Below, in pieces: positions 1-7,383 of a stretch of 8,619 bases of DNA. Positions within the stretch are counted from its first letter, which is position 1; the number at the start of each line of letters is the position of its first letter. The notes beneath the pieces were generated by a model. That model saw only the letters and a list, made by a program, of their open reading frames with translations. It was not told the DNA's origin and ran no database searches. The stretch is from Desulfobacteraceae bacterium. GTDB taxonomy: Bacteria; Desulfobacterota; Desulfobacteria; Desulfobacterales; BuS5. The stretch is taken from the NCBI GenBank assembly GCA_030642865.1, contig DAOWMW010000048.1, positions 1 through 8,619 of the forward strand. The letters run 5' to 3'. Both the position numbers and the translations under genes were made by a program.

Positions 1-153
1 AGGAGGTATATATATGGGCTGTTCAGGAAATGGGAAGATATGGCAGGTTCAGGGAAGAGGCCATATTTTGGTTTTATTTATACAATTTTGGTTTTATTTA
101 ACCAATATTTTTTAGGACGAATTGTTAATTACGAATTACGAATTACGAATTAA
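1..153 (+). CDS. 3' end of an upstream gene (partial, unrecognised, possibly altered C-terminus)
   Basis: Frame 1 is open from the first base to TAA at 151-153 (50 codons). The first part reads like ordinary protein: RRYIYGLFRKWEDMAGSGKR is basic and polar, followed by PYFGFIYTILVLFNQYFLG, a hydrophobic run. The last dozen residues (NYELRITN) are the translation of the AATTACG repeats, so they are probably not ancestral. A 20-nt duplication at 65-104 lies inside the frame; with a single copy followed by the present right flank, the frame would meet TAA right after PYFGFI. I do not recognise the family. A competing short frame (ATG at 14, 33 codons) sits behind AGGAGG at 1-6 but looks less protein-like. 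Only the C-terminus is visible, so function cannot be assigned; a polysaccharide-locus protein is likely from context. Confidence 0.45.
   Translation, partial: RRYIYGLFRKWEDMAGSGKRPYFGFIYTILVLFNQYFLGRIVNYELRITN
65..104 (+). repeat. 20-nt tandem duplication (two copies)
   Basis: Copies at 65-84 and 85-104 share the first 16 bases (ATTTTGGTTTTATTTA) and differ at 2 of the last 4, giving 18/20 identity. The period of 20 is not a multiple of three, so the same DNA is read in two frames of the partial gene spanning it. Confidence 0.85.
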
Positions 154-154
154 G
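127..154 (+). repeat. Heptanucleotide tandem repeat (AATTACG x3 plus a variant)
   Basis: Three exact AATTACG units (127-133, 134-140, 141-147) are followed by AATTAAG (148-154) and then GAATTA. Bases 134-159 are the imperfect reverse complement of 731-756 (24 of 26 positions match) on the other side of the small gene at 230-727. Seven-base AT-rich intergenic tandem repeats of this style are known in other bacteria, notably cyanobacteria (STRR-type sequences). The function here is unknown. Confidence 0.8.
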
Positions 155-194
155 GAATTAAACGCTATTTTATTTTCGGGTTTTAAAAGATACC

Positions 195-223
195 TTGACA
201 AGATAATGTTGTTTAAATAAAAA
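195..223 (+). promoter_or_regulatory. Weak sigma70-like promoter candidate upstream of the small gene
   Basis: A perfect TTGACA hexamer lies at 195-200. At the ideal 17-nt spacing the -10 position (218-223) reads TAAAAA, which matches TATAAT at only 4 of 6 positions in very AT-rich DNA. If used, transcription would begin almost at the ATG at 230, giving a leaderless or nearly leaderless message; no Shine-Dalgarno sequence precedes that ATG. The remaining bases between 154 and 229 show nothing else I can support. Confidence 0.2.
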
Positions 224-229
224 TCCATT

Positions 230-727
230 ATGATAATAAATCCAGAGAAAATACCGAATATTATTCAAAAACCTTTTTTTGCCTTGTTGAATCTAATTCC
301 AGGATTAAAACAGATTATAAAAAAGTTGTTTATAAAATATTTTTTAAAAAACCATAGCACAGGCAAGGATAATACCATACTCTCTGTTCATAATAATAAT
401 TTTAAGACAACTGATACATTTCGCAATGTATTGAATTTTGTATTGGAAAAAAACACGTTCAATCTTCATCACACCTTTGAAGTTAACAGGCTGGTTCTGG
501 CTTTGAAGGAAAAAAACCATAAATATTTAAATCTTCACACCACAAAAATGAATTATCCTGATTTGATAATTTCCTGCTATCTTTATCTGTTGCGGCGTTA
601 TCCTTCCCAGAAGGATATTGACCTGTGGACGAAGCGTCTTGTTAAAGGAGCCACAGTGCATAGCATATTAAATGCTTTGAAAAATTCTTTGGAGTTTCAA
701 CAGATTGGCGTTTATTATATAAATTAG
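230..727 (+). CDS. Small protein with C-terminal DUF4214-like domain
   Basis: This 165-aa protein has no recognisable catalytic motif. Residues about 111-156 (LIISCYLYLLRRYPSQKDID, then LWTKRL, then NALKNSLEF) follow the DUF4214 pattern: a helix with an LLxRxPs-like turn, an aromatic position followed by a Leu-rich helix, a short GATVHSIL segment and a terminal NSLEF (family norm: NSPEF). Such modules are small helical units often attached to glycosyltransferases and methyltransferases of polysaccharide loci, and their role is not established. The N-terminus (13-30, FFALLNLIPGLKQII) is hydrophobic to amphipathic and may bind the membrane surface; it is not a convincing signal peptide. The middle (40-105) is polar and basic. 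ATG 230 has no Shine-Dalgarno sequence. The gene is AT-rich and lies between inverted heptanucleotide repeats, so it may be a stand-alone module or a remnant of a larger enzyme. The domain call is good; the function is unknown. Confidence 0.72.
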   Translation: MIINPEKIPNIIQKPFFALLNLIPGLKQIIKKLFIKYFLKNHSTGKDNTILSVHNNNFKTTDTFRNVLNFVLEKNTFNLHHTFEVNRLVLALKEKNHKYLNLHTTKMNYPDLIISCYLYLLRRYPSQKDIDLWTKRLVKGATVHSILNALKNSLEFQQIGVYYIN

Positions 728-730
728 TAG

Positions 731-782
731 AATTCCTTAATTCATAATTCATAATTTTTCATTTATCATTCATAATTTTCAT
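731..782 (+). repeat. Heptanucleotide repeat cluster, inverted relative to 134-159
   Basis: AATTCAT occurs in tandem at 739-745 and 746-752. A related block, ATTCATAATTTTTCAT at 747-762, recurs at 768-782 with one T fewer. The start, AATTCCTTAATTC at 731-743, is the exact reverse complement of bases at 147-159; over 26 positions the two arms (134-159 and 731-756) differ only at two G/A sites. Together the arms bracket a 571-nt interval containing the whole DUF4214-like gene. Confidence 0.75.
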
Positions 783-789
783 ATAAAAA

Positions 790-834
790 ATGCCTGACAT
801 GACAGCCGGGCGGGCGGCTTTGGTTAAAAGGCAT
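790..834 (+). other. Potential GC-rich hairpin at the start of the large glycosyltransferase gene
   Basis: An inner stem AGCCG (804-808) / CGGCT (815-819) encloses a 6-nt loop, and an outer stem ATGCCT (790-795) / AGGCAT (829-834) would close the structure with internal loops. The outer 3' arm contains the AAGG-like bases and the first two bases of the ATG at 833, so folding could hide that start. The local GC richness stands out in an AT-rich spacer. There is no U-tract, so it is unlikely to be an intrinsic terminator. Confidence 0.3.
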
Positions 835-3800
835 GATGCTGGAATTATTAACTGGCAAAAAACGTCTGACTCCCCTTAACCGCCCTTTTGGAAAAGGTAT
901 AATTGTTGTAATGCCCAATGTTTACGTAGATATTTCAAACACATATATAACCCGGGCTGCAACCGGTATCCAGCGTGTTGTTCGTGAGTTGTCCCGCCGG
1001 TTGGCGCTGACTGTGCCGGAAATGGTTTTTCTCCATTTTAACAGGGAAAAGGGTTGTTATTATAAATTGCAGTCATTAGACATATTTTTGGACTGTGCCA
1101 ATATTAAAACCAGTATTAAAACCGGAACAGCAGATGATGATTTTTCTTTTACTGATCTTGATTGCGGAGACATATTTATAGAGCTTGATGCTGCCTGGGG
1201 TGATCCGCTCAACCGCTATTCCCTGCTGGCCAGGTTAAAAACAAAGGGTGTCATTATTATCTGTATGCATTATGATGCCGTGCCGGTGCTGTTTCCAAAT
1301 TTTTCCCATCCAAATACAGTATATCGTTATACCGGATATATTGCCGCTCATCTGGATTTTGCCGATTATTTTATCTGTATTTCCAATACGGTCAAAAAAG
1401 ATCTGCAAAAATTATCTCTGAAAATAACAAATCGTAAGGTTACAGCATTTACCATATCTCTGGGAGCTGATTTTGGTAAACCTGATATTGCAGACAAAAA
1501 AAAACATAGTAATAATAGTAAGATCATTGAGAAGATAATAAGCAAAAAATTTCTACTTGCTGTTGGAACTGTGGAACCGAGAAAAAACCATGAGATGTTG
1601 TTGGCGGCCTTTGATCTGCTTGATAAAAAATACCCGTTAAATCTGGTGATTATTGGAAAGCAGGGGTGGAATATTGAGAAGCTTGCCAGTGATATAAAAA
1701 ACCGGCCTGATTTTGGAAAAAGTCTGTTCTGGCTGGAAAAAGCCGATGATACACAATTGCTGCAACTTTACAAGAATGCTTTTATATGCGTTAACGTGGC
1801 CCATTATGAAGGGTTTGGGCTGCCGGTTATTGAAGCTCTTAATCATAATTGCGTAACCATTTGCAGCAGGGGCGGGGCATTAGAGGAGGCTGCATCCGGC
1901 GTCTGCCGTATTCTTACTGAGAATACGGCTGCCTCTCTTGCTGCCGATATTATAGATCTGTATGATAATCAGCAAACCTGGCTCTATTATAAGAAACAGG
2001 CTGAAAATTTTTATTCGCCAACCTGGGATGATAGTTGCCGGCAGTTTGTGGATATTCTTGATCATATTAGATATGCAGATGATTTTAAATGGGGATTTAT
2101 ACCAAAACAGGCAGTCTATATTTCCATAAATAAGACTCATTTGTCCTTATCCATCCGATCTGTAATACAAAACATGAGTTTTATCAAAGAATTTGTCCTG
2201 CTTACTGCTGAAAAATATAAAGATGATATGGCAGCGGTGCTGGAAAAAACAGGCAGGAAATATACCATCATTACAGACGAAGAGATTTACGACTGTTTTC
2301 AGGTTAGCAGTGCTGATTTTAATGATCATCAGCAACGTAATACATTTTTGCGGCAGGCATTATTTAAGGATGATGCAATTGATGCCAATTCCATCTCTTT
2401 TGATGATGATTACCTGGTTCAAAGAGAAGTTGGAGTCGATTTTTTCATGGATGGTGAGTGCCATTTTGGATTTTACTGTATTAAAAATGCGGATCAGTGG
2501 CTGGGAACTCCAACACGGCCAACAAGTTACGATACCGGTATTTTTAATACCGGAGCAATGCTTAAAACCTGTGGGTATGGCCGCCGCATTTTTTCATCCC
2601 ATATGCCCCAGATTATGAATAAAAAAATGGCTGGTGTTGTGTATGAGAGGATGGTGAACCATCATGCCAAAGCCATGTGCGAGTGGTCTCTTTATTTTAA
2701 TATATTTTCTTATCTATACCCGCATCATTGCCAGGTTAAAAACTATACCACCCTCTCCTGGCCATGCAACCCAACGGACTGGATACCCTCAAAATTTCCT
2801 GATGACTGCTTATTTGAAAATTATTATGAATGGAATTATAAAAAAGGTGGTCGTTTTTACGGTATGCAGATCATTGGAGATTTTTCTGAAAAAACAGCTC
2901 TCTGGCAAAAGGCTTTTAATGGCCAGTACAGACAAAGAGATTTAAACAGACAACAGTTTGGCAAAGATAATCCTGATATAATTCTTTTTGATAACTGCAT
3001 GAAACTTGATTGTACGACCTGGGATGTTTTTGATAATGAGTTATTGCGTATCAGGATAGAAAATAAAACGAATTCTCTAAGTGATGCACAGCTTGGGGTT
3101 TGTTTATTAAATGGTAAAAAAGTGTTAAGCAGAGCGGATGTTGATGCCCTTGCTGTTCGATGGGTGCCGATTAAGGCTGCAAATGTTGCTGACGGAATTT
3201 TACTTGAATTCTCTTTCCATGATATAAAAAATCAGCGGCTTATTGATCGTAAAATTGTAAAAATTAATTTTGTAACTAATATAGATAAAAATAAAATATA
3301 TAGGGCATCCGGGTTTATGATGACAAAACAGGAATTAATGGATCAACTTTTTCAGATAGATTCTAATAAGTTATTTGTAAAAAAAGCATATCTGCTGATT
3401 CTGGATAGAGAGGCCGGGCATGAAGAGCTGGACTTTGCGCTACTCCAGTTAAAGATGGGGATTGTCAGAAAAAATATTATTGTAAACATGCTGCTTTCCC
3501 CGGAAAAAGCAGAAAACAATAAAGGTGGGGTGCAACTGACATGGTTAGAAAAAAAGAAAACTTTTTTGTGGAAAAAATGGCATTATCTTTGTTCCCGCCT
3601 AAGTGTAATACGAAATTTTTCCCAGGCCACTCTGGTGCAAAAGAAATCTTTTGATCATCTCATTATTGACCTTCAACAGAGTCTTTCATCTCACAAACGT
3701 CAGCTCACAGATATACAAAACCAGCTCACTGATACACAAAACAGATTACAGATGTTACCTGAATACATTGAGCAGATTAAATCCAAAGTATTACTTTTTC

Positions 3801-3931
3801 AGCACCAGGAAGCCCAGGCCCAGCAACGCAGGCTTGATCAGTTCTTTTTCGATGTTCGGCAGGAGATGCGTTTATCCAAAGATAATAGTATGCTTGAAAA
3901 GATAGAATCCATTTCCAGGCTTCACTTTTAA
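833..3931 (+). CDS. Composite glycosyltransferase: GT4-type domain + DDD-motif transferase-like domain + DUF4214-like module + coiled coil
   Basis: This 1032-aa cytoplasmic or membrane-associated enzyme probably adds sugars to a lipid-linked glycan. Residues about 27-415 are a GT-B (GT4-like) transferase: VYVDISNT and TGIQRVVREL near the N-terminus, the donor-binding GTVEPRKNH at 245-253, and an E-x7-E motif EGFGLPVIE with E326 and E334. Residues about 425-700 form a second domain opening with a beta strand (AVYISIN, 427-433), then SFDDDY (D524-D526), DFFMDGE, a YDTG..NTG segment, SSHMPQIMNKK and a Trp/Pro-rich TLSWPCNPTDW. The acidic triad and the later His-Met-Pro segment recall GT-A or Stealth-type transferases, but I cannot assign a family. 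A beta-rich stretch (about 710-820) follows, then a DUF4214-like module (about 846-893, YLLILDREAGHEELDFALLQ) and a coiled coil (about 943-1025). The start is uncertain: ATG 833 or 836 has poorly spaced AAAAGG, whereas ATG 911 (residue 27) fits the usual family N-terminus better. The gene ends 50 nt before the next start, so co-transcription is likely. Confidence 0.88.
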   Translation: MMLELLTGKKRLTPLNRPFGKGIIVVMPNVYVDISNTYITRAATGIQRVVRELSRRLALTVPEMVFLHFNREKGCYYKLQSLDIFLDCANIKTSIKTGTADDDFSFTDLDCGDIFIELDAAWGDPLNRYSLLARLKTKGVIIICMHYDAVPVLFPNFSHPNTVYRYTGYIAAHLDFADYFICISNTVKKDLQKLSLKITNRKVTAFTISLGADFGKPDIADKKKHSNNSKIIEKIISKKFLLAVGTVEPRKNHEMLLAAFDLLDKKYPLNLVIIGKQGWNIEKLASDIKNRPDFGKSLFWLEKADDTQLLQLYKNAFICVNVAHYEGFGLPVIEALNHNCVTICSRGGALEEAASGVCRILTENTAASLAADIIDLYDNQQTWLYYKKQAENFYSPTWDDSCRQFVDILDHIRYADDFKWGFIPKQAVYISINKTHLSLSIRSVIQNMSFIKEFVLLTAEKYKDDMAAVLEKTGRKYTIITDEEIYDCFQVSSADFNDHQQRNTFLRQALFKDDAIDANSISFDDDYLVQREVGVDFFMDGECHFGFYCIKNADQWLGTPTRPTSYDTGIFNTGAMLKTCGYGRRIFSSHMPQIMNKKMAGVVYERMVNHHAKAMCEWSLYFNIFSYLYPHHCQVKNYTTLSWPCNPTDWIPSKFPDDCLFENYYEWNYKKGGRFYGMQIIGDFSEKTALWQKAFNGQYRQRDLNRQQFGKDNPDIILFDNCMKLDCTTWDVFDNELLRIRIENKTNSLSDAQLGVCLLNGKKVLSRADVDALAVRWVPIKAANVADGILLEFSFHDIKNQRLIDRKIVKINFVTNIDKNKIYRASGFMMTKQELMDQLFQIDSNKLFVKKAYLLILDREAGHEELDFALLQLKMGIVRKNIIVNMLLSPEKAENNKGGVQLTWLEKKKTFLWKKWHYLCSRLSVIRNFSQATLVQKKSFDHLIIDLQQSLSSHKRQLTDIQNQLTDTQNRLQMLPEYIEQIKSKVLLFQHQEAQAQQRRLDQFFFDVRQEMRLSKDNSMLEKIESISRLHF
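3701..3742 (+). repeat. In-frame 21-nt tandem duplication encoding coiled-coil heptads
   Basis: Units 3701-3721 and 3722-3742 are 19/21 identical and encode QLTDIQN and QLTDTQN (residues 957-963 and 964-970). Each unit is exactly one heptad, so gain or loss of a copy lengthens or shortens the C-terminal coiled coil without breaking the frame. Confidence 0.85.
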
Positions 3932-3981
3932 CATTTTTTTATGTCTCCTTCCCAAATCATAAACCATAGCCATTACAAAAA

Positions 3982-6900
3982 ATGAAACCAGACATTCATC
4001 AATATACGCCAGCCATTACTCTTGGTGATGGAGTCAGCAACAGCCTTTTTTTTATAAAAAAAATTTTAACGGCTCTTGATTATAAATCAGAAATATACTC
4101 TGATAATATTCACCCTGAATTAAAGAATCTTGTACATCCCCGCAAGACTTATTCTGATAATGGGAACAATATTCTTTTGCTTCATCATGCAGCTGCCCAG
4201 CCTGATCCCAAATGGTTTTACGACCTGCGCGATCAATTAGTCATGATTTACCATAATATAACGCCATCTCATTATTTTAATGAAAGTACGCCGCATCTAA
4301 ACGCAACAAAAGTGGGACGGGAACAATTATCCGGCTGGCAGGATCTCTTTGCCGGTATAATCGCTGATTCTGAATATAATTTTCGGGAGCTTAAGGGGCT
4401 TGGGTATCATAATATCCATAAAATTCCGCTTTTAATAGATTTTGAGAAGGCAAACAAAATCAGAGCAGATCAAAAGATAATCCATAAACATGAAAAAACC
4501 TTTAATCTGCTGTTTGTCGGCAGAATCGCAGAAAATAAATGTCAGCATGATTTAATTCATGCACTTGCCCGGCTGCAGGACAAAAATGTTCACCTGTTTT
4601 GTGTTGGAGGGATAAGCAGCCATGGGTACCAGCAATACCTTGAGGAGCTGGTGTCAAGCTATCATTTGCAGGAGCAGGTTCATTTAACCGGAAGAGTCAG
4701 CGATGAAATATTGTGGGGTTACTATAAGTCGGCTGATCTTTTTGTTTGTCTGAGTGACCATGAAGGATTCGGCATCCCCCTTATAGAAGCTTCCAGCATC
4801 GGACTTCCTGTTGTCGCATACGATAGCAGCAATATACGATATACTCTTGCAGGAACAGGTCTTCTCTTATCTTACAAAAACAGCTTTGATGTTGCAGCAG
4901 TATGGCAGCGTTTAATCGCTCAACCAGAGTGGCGTTATCGCCTGGCACAATCTCAAAAAGCTAATATGTCCCGTTTTACCTTTGAGACATTAAAAAATCA
5001 GTTAAAAATTTTCCTTGATTCCCTGACGCCAGAAAAAAAAAATTTATTACCGCAATACAAAAAAAAAATCCTGGCAAAGAAAAAACATCTTTTGCAAATT
5101 AGTATCGAAGGCCCGTTTGACAGCAATTACAGCCTTGCCCTTGTTAATCGTGAATTGGCACTGGCACTGGCAAATAGGGGCTTACAGGTTGATCTGCACT
5201 CTACAGAAGGAGGAGGTGACTATACACCTGATCTGCAATTTATTAATGATTATCCAAAGATTAAAGAGTTGTGGAGTGGTGGAATCCGGAAGCAAAGGGC
5301 TGACATAGCAATCCGAAATCTTTTTCCTCCGAGAGTGAGCGGCATGAATGGGGAAAAAAAAGTTCTTGGCCCCTATGGGTGGGAAGAGTCGATATTTCCC
5401 CGTGAATGGATTGACTCATTTAACCAACGGCTGCATCTCGTGGCAACCATGTCTGATTATGTAACCAGGACATTAAGAAATAACGGGGTAACGGCTCCCA
5501 TGTCAACCACAGGAATAGGGGCAGATCACTTAAAGGATGTCCCTGCAGGCAGTCTTCCTTTCAGTTTTCCGCAAGGTTATACACTGCTTCATATTTCTTC
5601 CTGTTTTCCACGCAAAGGGGTAGACTTGCTACTGCGGGCATTTCTTGCTGCTTATGATGGTAAATCTTATAATAATAAAATAGAGACAACTCTTATTATT
5701 AAAACATTTCCAAACTCCCATAACAATATTCGTCAACAGATAGATGAGGCAGGATGGATAAAAGAGTCAAGGTTTTTATTCGGCCGGGGCCAGGATTTTG
5801 TTAAAAAGGATGCTGTAAAGAAAAGGATTTTACTGCTGGAAGAAGATCTTGCCCCAGGTCAGATTGTCTCCTTGTATCAGCAGTCTGATCTTTTTATAGC
5901 ACCCAGCCGTGGAGAGGGGTTTGGGCTGCCCATGGCAGAGGCGATGCTCTTTGACCTGCCTGTTCTCACCACCGGTTATGGCGGGCAGGTTGATTTTTGT
6001 ACCAGTGAAACGTCCTGGCTGATTGACTATAAATTTGCCTGGGCAAAGACGCACCTTAAACTGTCTGATTCTGTATGGGCTGAGCCTGATTTTGACGATC
6101 TTATTAAAAAAATGGAACAGATCGCAGCCCTTTCTTTAGAAAAGATAAAGCAGAAAACAGACAGAGCGAGAGAAAATATTCTTCGCCATTATTCCTGGGA
6201 ACAGGTGGCAAAGAGGTTACATAACGCAATTGAGAACCTTAACCGGCAGATATGCCCGAAATCTGAACCGTGTATTGGCTGGGTAAGTACCTGGAACACC
6301 CACTGTGGAATAGCCTCATACTCAAAGCATTTAATTAAAGCATTATCTGTTAAAAGGGTGGTGATTTTGGCAAACCACACCCATCAGTTGATAAAACCGG
6401 ATCTCACTTATGTTTTGCGTTGCTGGGAAACAGGAGGCAAAGATAACCTGCATCAATTATTAAAAACTATTATTGCTCAAAAAATAACAGATTTTGTCAT
6501 TCAGTTTAATTTCAGTTTTTTTAAATTGCAGGCATTGTCAGAATTGTTGATGGCGCTGAAAAAGCAGAAAGTCCGTTCTTACCTTTTCCTTCATTCTACA
6601 GCGGATGTTCTCCCACCACATGAACCCAAATCGCTTTCCACCATTAAACCGGCTTTATGCCAGGCAGAACGTCTTTTTGTTCATTCCATTCACGATCTTA
6701 ATTTTTTAAAGGAAATTGGCATTATTGATAATGTGATTCTCTTTCCTCATGGTGTAGATAAATGCCCGGATCCGGAGGCGGATTTAAAATTTGGTCTATC
6801 TGTCTCTATTCCCCGGCAAAAGAGTAAGTTTATTGCCAGCTATGGTTTTTTGCTGCCGAATAAAGGAATTATAGAATTAATTTCGGCCTTTGAGATATTG

Positions 6901-7383
6901 CGAAGAGATGAGCCGGAGCTGAAACTGCTTCTCCTTAATGCCTTGTATCCTGGGAAAATTTCAGAACAGGAGCAAAATCAATGCCGAAAAAAGATAGAAC
7001 AAAGCCAATACCGCAATGATATCAGCATGATAAACGAGTATCTTGCAGAAAAAGAAATTTACCAAAAATTATCACAAGCCGAAGTGATTGTGTACCCTTG
7101 CCAGGATACCCAGGAGTCAAGCAGCGCATCAGTCCGCATGGGTTTGGCGACAGGCCGCCCGGTTGCTGTTACTCCTTTGGCAATCTTTGAGGATGTGGTT
7201 GATGTTGTTTATACCCTGCCGGGAATCAGACCGGAAGATATTGCTGAAGGAATTAAAAAAATTATTAATAATAATACTGCCCAGCTTGATAAAATTATGA
7301 CACGCCAGCAAACCTGGTTGAAATCACATGATTGGCGGATATTGGGGAAGCAACTGCAATTAATAATCTGTCATAAACTATAA
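3982..7383 (+). CDS. Triple-domain GT-B glycosyltransferase (three tandem GT4-like domains)
   Basis: This 1133-aa protein is about three times a single GT-B enzyme. Domain 1 (about 1-348) opens with MKPDIHQYTPAITLGDGVSN, carries the donor-site GRIAENK (180-186) and an E-x7-E motif EGFGIPLIE (E261, E269). A Lys-rich linker (about 350-368) leads to domain 2 (about 369-750): ISIEGPFDS, the family-typical GPYGWEESIFP (463-473), SSCFPRKG (539-546) and EGFGLPMAE (E645, E653). Domain 3 (about 764-1133) opens with CIGWVSTWNTHCGIASYS and has YGFLLPNKG (954-962); its E-x7-E motif is degenerate, QESSSASVRM, with E1045 present but Met1053 where the second Glu belongs. Domains 1 and 2 should therefore be active sugar transferases using nucleotide-sugar donors; domain 3 may be active with altered donor contacts or be structural. 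ATG 3982 is the only plausible start, since an in-frame TAG lies at 3967-3969; no Shine-Dalgarno sequence is visible. There is no signal peptide or membrane segment, so it is likely cytoplasmic at the inner membrane. Sugar specificity cannot be read from the sequence. Confidence 0.92.
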   Translation: MKPDIHQYTPAITLGDGVSNSLFFIKKILTALDYKSEIYSDNIHPELKNLVHPRKTYSDNGNNILLLHHAAAQPDPKWFYDLRDQLVMIYHNITPSHYFNESTPHLNATKVGREQLSGWQDLFAGIIADSEYNFRELKGLGYHNIHKIPLLIDFEKANKIRADQKIIHKHEKTFNLLFVGRIAENKCQHDLIHALARLQDKNVHLFCVGGISSHGYQQYLEELVSSYHLQEQVHLTGRVSDEILWGYYKSADLFVCLSDHEGFGIPLIEASSIGLPVVAYDSSNIRYTLAGTGLLLSYKNSFDVAAVWQRLIAQPEWRYRLAQSQKANMSRFTFETLKNQLKIFLDSLTPEKKNLLPQYKKKILAKKKHLLQISIEGPFDSNYSLALVNRELALALANRGLQVDLHSTEGGGDYTPDLQFINDYPKIKELWSGGIRKQRADIAIRNLFPPRVSGMNGEKKVLGPYGWEESIFPREWIDSFNQRLHLVATMSDYVTRTLRNNGVTAPMSTTGIGADHLKDVPAGSLPFSFPQGYTLLHISSCFPRKGVDLLLRAFLAAYDGKSYNNKIETTLIIKTFPNSHNNIRQQIDEAGWIKESRFLFGRGQDFVKKDAVKKRILLLEEDLAPGQIVSLYQQSDLFIAPSRGEGFGLPMAEAMLFDLPVLTTGYGGQVDFCTSETSWLIDYKFAWAKTHLKLSDSVWAEPDFDDLIKKMEQIAALSLEKIKQKTDRARENILRHYSWEQVAKRLHNAIENLNRQICPKSEPCIGWVSTWNTHCGIASYSKHLIKALSVKRVVILANHTHQLIKPDLTYVLRCWETGGKDNLHQLLKTIIAQKITDFVIQFNFSFFKLQALSELLMALKKQKVRSYLFLHSTADVLPPHEPKSLSTIKPALCQAERLFVHSIHDLNFLKEIGIIDNVILFPHGVDKCPDPEADLKFGLSVSIPRQKSKFIASYGFLLPNKGIIELISAFEILRRDEPELKLLLLNALYPGKISEQEQNQCRKKIEQSQYRNDISMINEYLAEKEIYQKLSQAEVIVYPCQDTQESSSASVRMGLATGRPVAVTPLAIFEDVVDVVYTLPGIRPEDIAEGIKKIINNNTAQLDKIMTRQQTWLKSHDWRILGKQLQLIICHKL
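5033..5068 (+). other. Two A10 homopolymer tracts in the linker of the triple glycosyltransferase
   Basis: Runs of ten A lie at 5033-5042 and 5059-5068, inside the Lys-rich linker between GT domains 1 and 2. One extra A in the first run would bring a TAG into frame at 5100-5102, ending the protein just after domain 1. Such runs are recognised slippage sites for polymerases; whether slippage happens here is not shown. Confidence 0.5.

Noticed and set aside
14..115. 33-codon ORF preceded by a perfect AGGAGG at ideal spacing
   Set aside because: The peptide (MGCSGNGKIWQVQGRG...) is low in protein-like character, runs through the 20-nt duplication, and overlaps a more convincing frame open from base 1, in which AGGAGG encodes Arg-Arg. 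The Shine-Dalgarno match may be coincidental.
127..782. CRISPR-like interpretation of the AATTACG / AATTCAT repeats
   Set aside because: Units are 7 nt and directly adjacent, with no spacers and no cas genes; they are simple tandem repeats.
790..879. 29-codon ORF (MPDMTAGRAALVK...) overlapping the start of the large glycosyltransferase gene
   Set aside because: It has no ribosome binding site, no recognisable motif and is short; it could be a leader peptide but nothing specific supports that.
2193..2945. Alternative + strand frames inside the 1032-aa gene
   Set aside because: The main frame is uninterrupted with domain-like sequence on both sides; the alternative frames are compositionally odd and lack motifs, so there is no sign of a frameshift.
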